Source of the DNA: Clostridia bacterium
GTDB taxonomy: Bacteria > Bacillota > Clostridia > Oscillospirales > CAG-272
DNA length: 35,595 bases
Direction of reading: 5' to 3'
NCBI GenBank assembly: GCA_017468385.1
Contig: JAFUIQ010000055.1
Coordinates: forward strand, 1 to 35,595
The notes under the pieces are model-generated. The model did not search any database. It was not told the origin of the DNA and was given only the letters and a program-made list of their open reading frames with translations. Positions 1 to 6,883 of the stretch are shown here, piece after piece (the stretch's first letter is position 1; the number at the start of each line of letters is the position of its first letter). Position numbers and translations under genes: made by a program.

Positions 1-969
1 CAGAACTACTGCGCCGGCAGCGGCTGCTGCGAGTGCAACTGCAGGAACGATTACGAAATCGAAGGTTGCAGGAGCATCGGGAGCATCAGCGGGCTCAGTT
101 GCAGCGGGCTCAGTTGCAGCGGGCTCGGTTGCAGCGGGCTCAGTTGCAGCGGGCTCGGTTGCAGCGGGCTCGGTTGCAGCGGGCTCGGTTGCAGCAGGCT
201 CAGTTGCAGCGGGCTCGGTTGCAGCGGGCTCGGTAACAGCAGGCTCGGTTGCAGGAGTCTCGGGCTGGTTAGCAGCTTCTACGCCGTATACTTCCCACTC
301 AGAGAAGTTGATCCAGTTACCAGTGGAGAGCAGGTCGGTGGTGGGGCAGGTTGCTGCGTACTTAACGTACTTAGCATCTACTGCTGCGAACTCTGCCTTG
401 TAGATGTAGTAACCGGTGGGGTACTCATCGCAGGGCTCAACGTACTCGTACTGACCGAGATCATCTTCGGGATGCAGGTCCTCAGCCTCGTGAGCTACCT
501 TCCAGGAGCCAGCCTCGCCGGTCTCGCTTACCAGGAGGTGGAAGCCGCGCTGTACCCACTGAATGGGATGAGAGTCACCGATACCGCAGGTGGTCAGGTC
601 CATAACGATAACGGAAGTGCTGTCGATAGTGTAAACCTTATCGAGTTCGAAGGTAACAGTCCACATGTACAGACCGGCTTCGTCTTCTTCATCGTTCTCG
701 TTGTAGTAAACCCACTGGTCGATAACGCGGGTGTTCAGAGTGTCCTGCTTGTTGGTGGGACCTACGCCGTAGATACCGTCAATCAGCTTGGTGGGATCGC
801 TCTTAGTGCCGTCCTCGTTTTCGTTGAACTTGGTGTCATCCAGGTTAGCGTTGGCAACCCAGGTAGCGGTCTTCATTACGTTCACTTTCTCAGCAGCGAA
901 AGCGGGCGCAAAAGAGGCTACAGCCAGCAGAGCAACGAGAGCAACTGCCAAAAGTTTCTTTGCGTTCAT
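1..969 (-). CDS. Secreted discoidin-like surface protein, 3' end beyond window
   Basis: The start ATG at 969 follows AAGGAG at good spacing, and 323 codons are open to the window edge. The first ~25 residues are a signal peptide (MNAKK, a hydrophobic run, then AFA). Residues ~26-236 have the feel of a discoidin/F5-8 type C carbohydrate-binding domain, ending in NWINFSEWEVYG, the usual last strand of that fold. Residues ~239-293 are a TEPAA repeat stalk. The last visible residues (DFVIVPAVALAAAAGAVVL) look like the start of a C-terminal membrane anchor. I infer a surface protein binding glycan through the discoidin domain; the ligand cannot be read. It is monocistronic as far as visible, with its own promoter and a leader of more than 100 nt. 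The domain assignment is by pattern only. Confidence 0.8.
   Translation of the reverse strand, partial: MNAKKLLAVALVALLAVASFAPAFAAEKVNVMKTATWVANANLDDTKFNENEDGTKSDPTKLIDGIYGVGPTNKQDTLNTRVIDQWVYYNENDEEDEAGLYMWTVTFELDKVYTIDSTSVIVMDLTTCGIGDSHPIQWVQRGFHLLVSETGEAGSWKVAHEAEDLHPEDDLGQYEYVEPCDEYPTGYYIYKAEFAAVDAKYVKYAATCPTTDLLSTGNWINFSEWEVYGVEAANQPETPATEPAVTEPAATEPAATEPAATEPAATEPAATEPAATEPAATEPAATEPAATEPADAPDAPATFDFVIVPAVALAAAAAGAVVL
91..255 (-). repeat. 11 tandem 15-bp units encoding TEPAA stalk
   Basis: Eleven head-to-tail 15-bp units (plus-strand form GGGCTCRGTTGCAGC) run without a break and encode Ala-Ala-Thr-Glu-Pro. Most differences are a synonymous A/G at position 7; the two units nearest 255 diverge (GTAACAGC, GTTGCAGG). 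Near identity at DNA level suggests recent slippage expansion, so copy number probably varies between strains. The antisense frames are also open over this repeat but have no independent support. Confidence 0.95.
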
Positions 970-1256
970 GAGAATTCTCCTTAAAAAATAAAATAATTGA
1001 TCAAATATTGTAACGAGGCTAACAATGCGCAATATTAAAAACATTTACAATCCTTTTAACACAGCACATCCATCATCCTCGTAACTGTACCTATTATACA
1101 GTATTGGGAGAAGAAAATCAATAGATTGTTGAAAGTTTTTTTAAAAAAGGTTGAATTTTTATGATTTTTCAAAAAATTCTTTCGTTTTTTGTGATAGATA
1201 TTCCCCAACAAAACAAACTTCATTTCGTCGGATTTGTGAGAATTCGCCAAATTATC
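970..1256 (-). other. Leader and promoter region of the discoidin protein gene
   Basis: This 290-bp AT-rich gap holds the promoter described at 1093-1121, a ~115-nt untranslated leader, and poly-A/poly-T tracts at 1136-1200. I see no conserved riboswitch or small gene in it. Confidence 0.5.
1093..1121 (-). promoter_or_regulatory. Sigma-A promoter for discoidin protein gene
   Basis: On the minus strand TTGATT (1121-1116), a 17-bp spacer and TATAAT (1098-1093) form a near-consensus sigma-A promoter. Transcription would start near 1086, giving an unusually long leader before the ATG at 969. Confidence 0.75.
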
Positions 1257-1287
1257 AAAAAAGGAACCGAAAAGTCGGTTCCTTTTT
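1257..1287 (-). terminator. Rho-independent terminator of nrdD
   Basis: AAGGAACCGA and TCGGTTCCTT form a perfect 10-bp stem with a 4-nt loop, followed on the minus strand by a run of T. It lies 12 bp past the nrdD stop codon. Confidence 0.9.
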
Positions 1288-1298
1288 GCGTTCGGTTA

Positions 1299-3635
1299 TC
1301 AGATTTGTTCCATTTGGCCGTTCATGCCGTGCTTCACGCGGTCTTCCACCTCGGAGCGCTTGGCGTTGTTAAAGTTGTCCAGCGTGCCGACCAGATAGCC
1401 CGTGATGCGGCGGATGCGTTCAAACGCGCCCTGTCCGTCATCTTCGCTGCGTCCGCAGCCCGGGCAGGTGTTGCCGATCAGGCCGGTGTAGCCGCAAACG
1501 GGATCGTGATCCACAGGGTGGTTGATGGCACCGTAGCCGATGCCCGATTCCTTCATGCAGTGCACGATCTGCTCAAAGGCATCCAGATTCTCCAGCGGAT
1601 CGCCGTCCAGCTCGATATAGGTGATGTGGCCGCCGTTGGTCAGTGCGTGGTAGGGGGCCTCGCGCTTCACCTTATCATAAGCGGAAATGTTGTAATGTAC
1701 CGGCACATGGAAGGAGTTGGTGTAATATTCCCGATCGGTGACGCCGGGAATCACGCCGTATTTCTTCTTATCCATACGGACAAATCGGCCGGACAGGCCC
1801 TCGGCGGGGGTAGCAATCAGAGAGAAGTTCAAGCCGTACTTTACGGTAGCCTCGTCGGTCAGGCGGCGCATGAAGCCAACGATCTCCAGGCCCAGGGCCT
1901 GCGCGTCGTCGCTCTCGCCGTGATGCACGCCGATCAGGGATTTCAAAGCCTCGGCCAGGCCGATGAATCCAACGGTCAGCGTACCGTGCTTCAGCACCTC
2001 GCCGACGGTATCGTCCACGCCCAGCTTATCGGAATCCATCCAGATTCCGTTGCCCATCAGGAAGGGATAGTTGCGCACCTTCTTGGCGGCCTGGATCTTG
2101 AAACGCTCCAGCAGCTGGACGATCACCAGCTGTACCTTCCGCTCCAGCTCCTCAAAGAACCAATCCACGTTTCCGCGGGCATTGATGGCGATGCGGGGCA
2201 GGTTCACGGAGGTGAAGCTCAGATTGCCGCGTCCGGTAACGATCTCCCGGGATTTATCGAAATAGTTGGCAACGACGCGGGTACGGCATCCCATGTATGC
2301 TACCTCGGTGTTGATATCGCCTTCCTTGTAATACTGTGCGTTGTAGGGTGCATCCAGGAAGGAGAAATTGGGGAACAGACGCTTGGCGGACACGCGGCAC
2401 GCCAGCTTGAACAGATCGTAGTTGGGATCCTGGGGATTGTAGTTGATGCCCTCTTTAACCTTGAAGATCTGGATGGGGAAGATGGGCGTTTCGCCCTTGC
2501 CCAGGCCGGCTTCGGTGGCCAGCAGGATGCTCTTCATAACCAGACGACCCTCAGGGGAGGTATCCGTACCGTAGTTCAGGGAGGAGAAGGGGATCTGCGC
2601 ACCGGCGCGGGAGTGCATGGTGTTCAGATTGTGCACCAGGGCCTCCATGGCCTGATAGGTAGCGCGCTCCACTTCCTTCTGGGTGAAGGAAACGATGACG
2701 GAAGCCACGCGAGCCGCATCCTCTTTGCAATAATCCGCAAGAGATGCCTGCAGAGCACTCTCCACCTCGCGGGCAGAGCCCAAAGAGGGGGTGATGCCCT
2801 TCCCTGCCAGATCGGCCAGGATGGCGTCCTTGGCAGTTTCCGGTGCGTCCGCACCGATCAGCGCCAGGGCCTTGACAATGCCGTCTGCAAACAGTTTGGT
2901 GTAGGTTTTCTTCACGCCGGGAGCCATAGCGTAGTCGAAAGTGGGGATGGACTGACCGCCGTGCTGGTCGTTCTGATTCGCCTGGATGGCGATGCAGGCC
3001 AGCGCCGCATAGCTGCGGATATCCTTGGGCTCACGGAGATAGCCGTGGCCGGTGGTGAATCCGTTTTCAAACAGCTTCAGGAGGTCGATCTGACAGCAAG
3101 TAGTCGTCAGCGTCAGGAAGTCCAGATCGTGAATATGGATATCTCCCTCCACGTGCGCCTTGGACACCTTGGGATCCAGAATGTACAATTCGTTGAACTG
3201 CTTCGCGCCCTCGGAGCCGTACTTCAGCATGGTACCCATGGCGGTGTCGCCGTCGATGTTGGCGTTCTCGCGCTTGATGTCATTATCCTTGGCGGACTGG
3301 AAGGTCAGATCCTCATACACCTTCATCAGGCGGGTGCTCATCTCGCGGACCTTGGTCCGCTCCGCACGGTACAAAATGTACTCCTTCGCGGTGCGGGCGT
3401 GGCCCCGCTCGATCAGGATATGTTCTACCATATCTTGTATCTGCTCCACCGTGGGAGTCGCACCGGATTCGCGGCTCAACTTGTCCGCTTTCTCCGATAC
3501 TTCGCACGCCAGTGCCATGGCCTGATCGTAATCGCTGCCGCCCACTGCCTGCGCTGCCTTAAAAATCGCGTTGGCGATTTTCTCTATATTGAATGGTACT
3601 TCGCGGCCGTCCCGCTTGATAATTTTGGTAAGCAT
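1299..3635 (-). CDS. nrdD: Anaerobic (class III) ribonucleoside-triphosphate reductase
   Basis: Reduces ribonucleoside triphosphates to deoxy forms by glycyl-radical chemistry in strictly anaerobic metabolism. The protein is 778 aa from the ATG at 3635, chosen because AGGAG lies just upstream; an in-frame start 12 codons earlier has none. The N-terminal ~95 residues are an ATP-cone (KRDGREVPFNIEKI). MGCRTRV holds the expected thiyl cysteine (C450). RRITGYLVG carries the glycyl radical at about G746. A zinc-ribbon segment precedes it (VCGYTG...CPGCG); three Cys are visible there, with Asp where some relatives have the fourth. No nrdG activase gene lies in the window, so it must be elsewhere. 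The leader carries NrdR-like boxes, suggesting control by the NrdR repressor. Confidence 0.97.
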   Translation of the reverse strand: MLTKIIKRDGREVPFNIEKIANAIFKAAQAVGGSDYDQAMALACEVSEKADKLSRESGATPTVEQIQDMVEHILIERGHARTAKEYILYRAERTKVREMSTRLMKVYEDLTFQSAKDNDIKRENANIDGDTAMGTMLKYGSEGAKQFNELYILDPKVSKAHVEGDIHIHDLDFLTLTTTCCQIDLLKLFENGFTTGHGYLREPKDIRSYAALACIAIQANQNDQHGGQSIPTFDYAMAPGVKKTYTKLFADGIVKALALIGADAPETAKDAILADLAGKGITPSLGSAREVESALQASLADYCKEDAARVASVIVSFTQKEVERATYQAMEALVHNLNTMHSRAGAQIPFSSLNYGTDTSPEGRLVMKSILLATEAGLGKGETPIFPIQIFKVKEGINYNPQDPNYDLFKLACRVSAKRLFPNFSFLDAPYNAQYYKEGDINTEVAYMGCRTRVVANYFDKSREIVTGRGNLSFTSVNLPRIAINARGNVDWFFEELERKVQLVIVQLLERFKIQAAKKVRNYPFLMGNGIWMDSDKLGVDDTVGEVLKHGTLTVGFIGLAEALKSLIGVHHGESDDAQALGLEIVGFMRRLTDEATVKYGLNFSLIATPAEGLSGRFVRMDKKKYGVIPGVTDREYYTNSFHVPVHYNISAYDKVKREAPYHALTNGGHITYIELDGDPLENLDAFEQIVHCMKESGIGYGAINHPVDHDPVCGYTGLIGNTCPGCGRSEDDGQGAFERIRRITGYLVGTLDNFNNAKRSEVEDRVKHGMNGQMEQI

Positions 3636-3669
3636 AGCCGTTCTCCTGTAAATATATATTTCGAGAAAC

Positions 3670-3713
3670 ACACGATATTGCGGTTTTCGAATCCAAACCG
3701 CAACATATTGTGT
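3670..3713 (-). promoter_or_regulatory. Pair of NrdR-like boxes in the nrdD leader
   Basis: ACACGATAT (3670-3678, plus) and ACACAATAT (3713-3705, minus) are inward-facing good halves of the NrdR consensus ACACWATATATWGTGT; their inner halves (TGCGG/CCGCA) are poor. They sit just downstream of the nrdD -10 element, a sensible repressor position. Centre spacing is about 28 bp, not the 31-32 bp often seen. The inner halves also pair (TTGCGGTTT with AAACCGCAA), so a leader hairpin is an alternative reading. Confidence 0.5.
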
Positions 3714-3736
3714 TCGCTTGATTAGTGCCGAATCAT

Positions 3737-3765
3737 ATTATATCTTGAAAACAGCCGAATGTCAA
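3737..3765 (-). promoter_or_regulatory. Sigma-A promoter for nrdD
   Basis: On the minus strand TTGACA (3765-3760), 17-bp spacer, TATAAT (3742-3737): full consensus. Transcription start is expected near 3730, about 95 nt before the nrdD ATG. Confidence 0.88.
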
Positions 3766-3898
3766 GCCAATTCCGCATATAATACACAACAAAAAATGAC
3801 ATAATAATTTATATATATTGCCCATATGTAGAAAATACCCGTAAAATTCCCCGCTCTGTTTGGAGATGTTGCACATATTTCCCCATTTTGGGGGAACA

Positions 3899-3914
3899 CC
3901 ACAATATTTTGTGT
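3899..3914. promoter_or_regulatory. Near-consensus NrdR box
   Basis: CCACAATATTTTGTGT matches the palindromic NrdR consensus at nearly every position (CACAAT/ATTGTG-like arms). It lies between the divergent nrdD promoter and the promoter at 3959-3987. The rest of the 3766-3958 stretch is AT-rich with no gene. Whether it acts on nrdD or on the divergent gene is unclear. Confidence 0.5.
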
Positions 3915-3958
3915 TACATCTGTCGCCCGAATTTATAAATTTTTTCCTCCGGTTATCA

Positions 3959-3987
3959 TTGACAACCCCAATAAAATGATCTATAAT
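3959..3987 (+). promoter_or_regulatory. Consensus sigma-A promoter for the 4057 gene
   Basis: TTGACA (3959-3964), 17-bp spacer, TATAAT (3982-3987): perfect hexamers. It predicts a ~65-nt leader before the ATG at 4057 and excludes the upstream in-frame ATG at 3976, which would overlap the -10. Confidence 0.88.
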
Positions 3988-4056
3988 GATCCCGAAAAAA
4001 CAAAAGCAACACGCCCAAAACGGCGTAAATTCCTTTTATTACAAGGAGAATATACT

Positions 4057-4824
4057 ATGAAAATCGGAGCACAGCTTTTCACTGTCCGCGAATCCTGCAC
4101 CACCCTGGACGATTTTGCCCAAACACTGGACCGCGTGGCCGATATGGGCTACACCACTGTACAGGTGTCCGGCACCTGCGCCTATGAGGCGGACTGGCTG
4201 GCAGAGCAGCTGAAGCGCACCGGTCTGACTTGTGACCTCACTCACTTCAATCTGGACCGCATCCGGAACGAGACCGACCTGGTGGTCAAAGAACATAACA
4301 CCTTCGGATGCAAATACATCGGCGTGGGCTCCATGCCGAACGATTACCGCGGCAGCGCCGCCGGCGTGGAGAGGTTCGTGGCAGACACCGCCGCCGCCGC
4401 CAAGCGCATCAAGGAGTTGGGCTCCACCTTCATGTATCACAACCACTCCTTTGAATACGAAAAAGCGGAAGACGGCCGCACCTATATGGAGATGCTGTCC
4501 GATCTCTTCGCCCCCGGTGAGATGGGCTTCACTCTGGACACCTACTGGGTCAAGCACGGCGGATACGATCCCGTGGAGGAAATCAAGCGTCTGAGCGGCC
4601 GCATTCCCTGCGTGCATTTCAAGGATATGGAAATCCTTCCCGACGGCACCAAGCGATTCACCTGGGTGGGCGGCGGTATTCTGGATTTCGAGGCCATCAT
4701 CGCCACGCTGGAGAATACCGGCACGGATTACGCCTTCATCGAGCAGGATAACTGCTGGGGCGAGGATCCCTTCGTTTGCCTGAAGAAGAGCTACGACTAT
4801 CTGAGATCCCTCGGCTTGAACTGA
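4057..4824 (+). CDS. Sugar phosphate isomerase/epimerase-like TIM barrel protein
   Basis: A 255-aa protein starting MKIGAQLFTVR after AAGGAG. It fits the xylose-isomerase-like TIM-barrel superfamily (COG1082, the IolE/hydroxypyruvate isomerase group): MYHNHSFEYE supplies strand-end His/Glu, FTLDTYWVKHGG an Asp and His, VHFKDME another His/Asp, and FIEQDN the terminal metal-binding Glu. These enzymes bind a divalent metal and isomerise or epimerise sugars or inositol derivatives. The precise substrate cannot be called. The next gene is an SGNH esterase 65 bp downstream on the same strand, separated by a hairpin without a T tract; the two may be co-transcribed and act on deacylated sugars, which is inference. 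Confidence 0.88.
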   Translation: MKIGAQLFTVRESCTTLDDFAQTLDRVADMGYTTVQVSGTCAYEADWLAEQLKRTGLTCDLTHFNLDRIRNETDLVVKEHNTFGCKYIGVGSMPNDYRGSAAGVERFVADTAAAAKRIKELGSTFMYHNHSFEYEKAEDGRTYMEMLSDLFAPGEMGFTLDTYWVKHGGYDPVEEIKRLSGRIPCVHFKDMEILPDGTKRFTWVGGGILDFEAIIATLENTGTDYAFIEQDNCWGEDPFVCLKKSYDYLRSLGLN

Positions 4825-4831
4825 ACAAAAG

Positions 4832-4855
4832 CGGGCAGCGGTCACACGCTGCCCG
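4832..4855 (+). terminator. Intergenic 9-bp hairpin, weak terminator or attenuator
   Basis: CGGGCAGCG and CGCTGCCCG pair perfectly around a 6-nt loop, just after the isomerase stop codon. No T tract follows, so it may slow or protect the transcript rather than end it. Confidence 0.45.
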
Positions 4856-4889
4856 TATTGCGTATATCGTTTGGAAAGGAACCATTGGC

Positions 4890-5579
4890 ATGAGAATTCT
4901 CTTTATTGGAAACAGCTATACTTATTACAACCGCATGCCCGAAACGCTGGCGCACATAGCCGAGGCGAAGGGCATGGACTGGGTGGTGGAATCGGTGACG
5001 AAGGGCGGCTGGTCCTTTGCTCATTACATCAATCCGGAAAACGAAATGCACGCCCCGCTGAAGGAAAAACTGGCACAGGCATGGGACTGCATCCTTCTGC
5101 AGGAGCAGAGTCTGCGACCCGTGGATGGACGCGAGACGTTTCTGCGCACCGCCGAGGCGCTGTGCGGGATGATCTCTCCCCGCCCGGCGAAGCTGATCTA
5201 CTACGTTACCTGGGGACGGGATGATGCCAGCCCGCAATTGGAAAAACTGGGGATATCCCGCATCACCATGACGGAGAAGCTCCGCGATGCCTATGCGGAA
5301 GCCGCCGCACGGACGGGCGGAATTCTGTCCGATGTGGGCGGAGCCTTTGCTTACACCCGTGCTCACTTTCCTCATCTGCCCCTGTATCACACCGACGGAT
5401 CCCATCCCTCCCCCGCGGGATCCTATCTGGCGGCGCTGATCCATTTCCACGCCATCACGGGAGCACTACCCAGGGAAATCCGCTATGTCCCCGAAGGAAT
5501 GGATACGGGCGCACTTAAGGAGATCCTCCGTTGTGCCGCGGAATTTCTCGCCGAAAATGAAAAATCGGCAAAAAAATAA
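4890..5579 (+). CDS. SGNH/GDSL-family hydrolase
   Basis: 229 aa starting MRILFIGNSYTYYNRMP, with GGAAAGGAA before the ATG. GNSYT (residues 6-10) is the block I motif with the nucleophile Ser; LLQEQS resembles the block III region, and D169-G-S-H172 followed by PSPAGSYLAA is the block V Asp-x-x-His of SGNH hydrolases. The Asn in place of the GDS aspartate is usual for a clostridial/Bacteroidetes subgroup (DUF4886-like). No signal peptide is visible, so it is probably a cytoplasmic esterase or sugar deacetylase. It is 65 bp downstream of the isomerase-like gene. Substrate unknown. Confidence 0.88.
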   Translation: MRILFIGNSYTYYNRMPETLAHIAEAKGMDWVVESVTKGGWSFAHYINPENEMHAPLKEKLAQAWDCILLQEQSLRPVDGRETFLRTAEALCGMISPRPAKLIYYVTWGRDDASPQLEKLGISRITMTEKLRDAYAEAAARTGGILSDVGGAFAYTRAHFPHLPLYHTDGSHPSPAGSYLAALIHFHAITGALPREIRYVPEGMDTGALKEILRCAAEFLAENEKSAKK

Positions 5580-5605
5580 AAAAACGGATTTTCTGAAAAT
5601 TTCTC

Positions 5606-5634
5606 TTGACAAACCCACTCCATTGTGCTATTAT
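5606..5634 (+). promoter_or_regulatory. Promoter of tRNA-Arg
   Basis: TTGACA (5606-5611), 17-bp spacer, TATTAT (5629-5634), placed ~20 bp before the mature 5' end of the tRNA. Strong -35 and short leader suit a stable RNA gene. Confidence 0.85.
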
Positions 5635-5653
5635 ATATAGGCGCTTAAGCGAT

Positions 5654-5729
5654 GCGCCACTAGCTCAGTGGATAGAGTGCCCGGCTACGAACCGGTAGGT
5701 CGCAGGTTCGAATCCTGCGTGGCGCGCCA
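5654..5729 (+). tRNA. tRNA-Arg, anticodon ACG
   Basis: 76-nt cloverleaf: acceptor GCGCCAC pairs with GTGGCGC, D-arm GCTC/GAGT, anticodon loop CTACGAA (anticodon ACG, read as ICG after deamination), T-arm GCAGG-TTCGAAT-CCTGC, discriminator G and an encoded CCA. One oddity: positions 27 and 43 are C and T, so the outermost anticodon-stem pair is mismatched. It is single, with its own promoter and terminator, and an AT-rich foreign-looking block starts right after it. Confidence 0.97.
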
Positions 5730-5730
5730 T

Positions 5731-5772
5731 AAAGAAACGACAATTTTCGACAGAAGATTGTCGTTTCTTTTG
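5731..5772 (+). terminator. Terminator of tRNA-Arg
   Basis: AAAGAAACGACAAT (5731-5744) and ATTGTCGTTTCTTT (5757-5770) form a perfect 14-bp stem, with T-rich sequence on the 3' side, two bases after the CCA end. Confidence 0.88.
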
Positions 5773-5774
5773 TT

Positions 5775-5880
5775 CTCTTCACTTTTCTCTTTTCGTTCTT
5801 CTCTCTTCACTTAAATTGTCGTTTCCAGATAATAGATAAAAGTGAAAAGTGCAGAGAAAAGGTAGCTTTGCTTCGCAAAG
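5775..5880. repeat. Possible remnant of a short palindromic element
   Basis: CACTTTTCTCTTTTCG near 5779 is roughly repeated inverted as AAGTGAAAAGTGCAGAGAAAAGG near 5840-5862, and a perfect GCTTTGC-TTC-GCAAAGC hairpin closes the stretch at 5864-5880. No protein is encoded. It could be a degenerate MITE-like insertion between the tRNA and the next gene; the call is weak. Confidence 0.35.
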
Positions 5881-5882
5881 CG

Positions 5883-5911
5883 TTGAATTATATAATAATT
5901 TGTGATACAAT
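5883..5911 (+). promoter_or_regulatory. Promoter of the four-helix-bundle/peptidase pair
   Basis: TTGAAT (5883-5888), 17-bp spacer, TACAAT (5906-5911), giving a start ~15 nt before the Shine-Dalgarno of the gene at 5932. Confidence 0.65.
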
Positions 5912-5931
5912 TTAACCAGAGGTGATGATGG

Positions 5932-6279
5932 ATGAACAGCCCTTTGCTCGATAAATCTCTCGACTTTGCAACACAAATCGTATTGTTTTACGAGGAGTTT
6001 TCTAAAACAAGAAAAGATACCACGATCGCAAAACAGTTGCTTCGTTCCGCAACAAGTGTAGGTGCGAATATAAATGAAGCCGTTTATGGTAACAGCAAAG
6101 CCGATTTTATATCAAAACTTCACATTTCACTTAAGGAAACCGGTGAAAGTATATATTGGCTCACACTTCTGAAAAGAACAAATCCAATAGAATACAACTT
6201 TGATGAACTCCTTTCTCTTGCCGAAGAAATCAAGCGAACGCTGATTGCATCACTTAATACCGCAAAAGAAAACAAATGA
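5932..6279 (+). CDS. Four-helix-bundle protein (S23/IVP family)
   Basis: 115 aa, preceded by AGAGGTGATG. QLLRSATSVGANINEA is the signature of the four-helix-bundle family first described from 23S rRNA intervening sequences (PF05635/TIGR02436); members are small, basic, helical and oligomeric and may bind nucleic acid. The first helix is DKSLDFATQIVLFYEEF and the last LAEEIKRTLIASLNTAKEN. Codon and base use are AT-rich, unlike the GC-rich neighbours. It overlaps the next gene by ATGA, so the two are translationally coupled. The same fold is used by Avd of diversity-generating retroelements, but no reverse transcriptase is nearby. The biological role is unknown. Confidence 0.88.
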   Translation: MNSPLLDKSLDFATQIVLFYEEFSKTRKDTTIAKQLLRSATSVGANINEAVYGNSKADFISKLHISLKETGESIYWLTLLKRTNPIEYNFDELLSLAEEIKRTLIASLNTAKENK

Positions 6280-6782
6280 AGATTCTTTTCACTGCCTTCA
6301 AAGGCATTCACAACACTTCTTTTCAGTTAGTAGATCAAACGGCAACGAATTATATTTTATTAACCAATAGCTTTCAAGGCTTGAAAAAAGACATTTCATT
6401 TGTCAGAGGCGATTATAGCACAGTGTATATGTTTGGTGTCGATAAGGAACTGATCGATAAAGTCAGAATCGAAACGTGTGCCAAGTACAATGACGAAACA
6501 GTGTGCACAGATTTTGATGTACATTATTTGGAAACTCTACTGGAAAGCGCAAGCGTCTCTTACACCATATCAGATAAACCGACCCGTTATCTGTGTAATG
6601 CGGCGTATTATCATATGCTCAAGAAAAATTCAAATACAGTTTTCATTCACATTCCATCATTAAAGGGCATGAGTGTTGAATTGATGAATAAATTGATTAA
6701 AATATTCAACGGTATATGTTCCAACGAAAACCATAAGAGTTCAAATTCATACGCAAACTTTTCGAAAATATCTTTTTCGTAG
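6276..6782 (+). CDS. Short pyroglutamyl-peptidase-I-like protein
   Basis: 168 aa, start ATG overlapping the stop of the preceding gene by 4 bp. It resembles peptidase C15 (pyrrolidone-carboxylate peptidase): MKILFTAFKG at the N terminus, FGVDKELIDKVRIET placing E66 where the family has its catalytic Glu, YLCNAAYYHML with C107 as nucleophile, and FIHIPSLKG with H125. All three triad residues are therefore present, although the protein is ~45 residues shorter than typical Pcp (~215 aa) and the Cys-His distance is shorter. It may remove N-terminal pyroglutamate or act on a related amide; the substrate is not provable. It is AT-rich like its partner and ends at a strong terminator. Confidence 0.7.
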   Translation: MKILFTAFKGIHNTSFQLVDQTATNYILLTNSFQGLKKDISFVRGDYSTVYMFGVDKELIDKVRIETCAKYNDETVCTDFDVHYLETLLESASVSYTISDKPTRYLCNAAYYHMLKKNSNTVFIHIPSLKGMSVELMNKLIKIFNGICSNENHKSSNSYANFSKISFS

Positions 6783-6790
6783 TCCATAGC

Positions 6791-6826
6791 CATAAACGGA
6801 TACCGAAAGGTATCCGTTTATGTTTT
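6791..6826 (+). terminator. Terminator of the four-helix-bundle/peptidase unit
   Basis: CATAAACGGATACC and GGTATCCGTTTATG pair perfectly (14 bp) around GAAA and are followed by TTTT. Confidence 0.92.
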
Positions 6827-6834
6827 AATTCATA

Positions 6835-6868
6835 AAACAACCCCCCGGCGCGATTTCGCGCCGGGGGT
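6835..6868 (-). terminator. Terminator of the Cys-rich protein gene
   Basis: CCCCCGGCGCGA and TCGCGCCGGGGG form a 12-bp GC-rich stem; on the minus strand it is followed by TTGTTTT. It faces the terminator at 6791-6826. Confidence 0.85.
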
Positions 6869-6883
6869 ATTGGTTCCTCTATA

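Noticed and set aside
91-255. CRISPR array
   Set aside because: Units are 15 bp, contiguous and in frame as TEPAA; there are no spacers.
1161-3725. Long plus-strand open frame opposite nrdD (and similar long antisense frames at 8462-10594, 10798-13710, 18139-19284 and 19383-20981)
   Set aside because: These are antisense shadows of GC-rich genes: no ribosome site, Ala/Gly/His/Gln/Arg-rich low-quality proteins, and the opposite strand carries well-known enzymes.
3976-4056. Upstream ATG start for the sugar-isomerase-like gene
   Set aside because: It overlaps the -10 region of a perfect promoter, and the extra 27 residues are not family-like; ATG 4057 has AAGGAG.
5932-6279. Avd of a diversity-generating retroelement
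   Set aside because: Same fold, but no reverse transcriptase, template repeat or variable repeat is present in the window.
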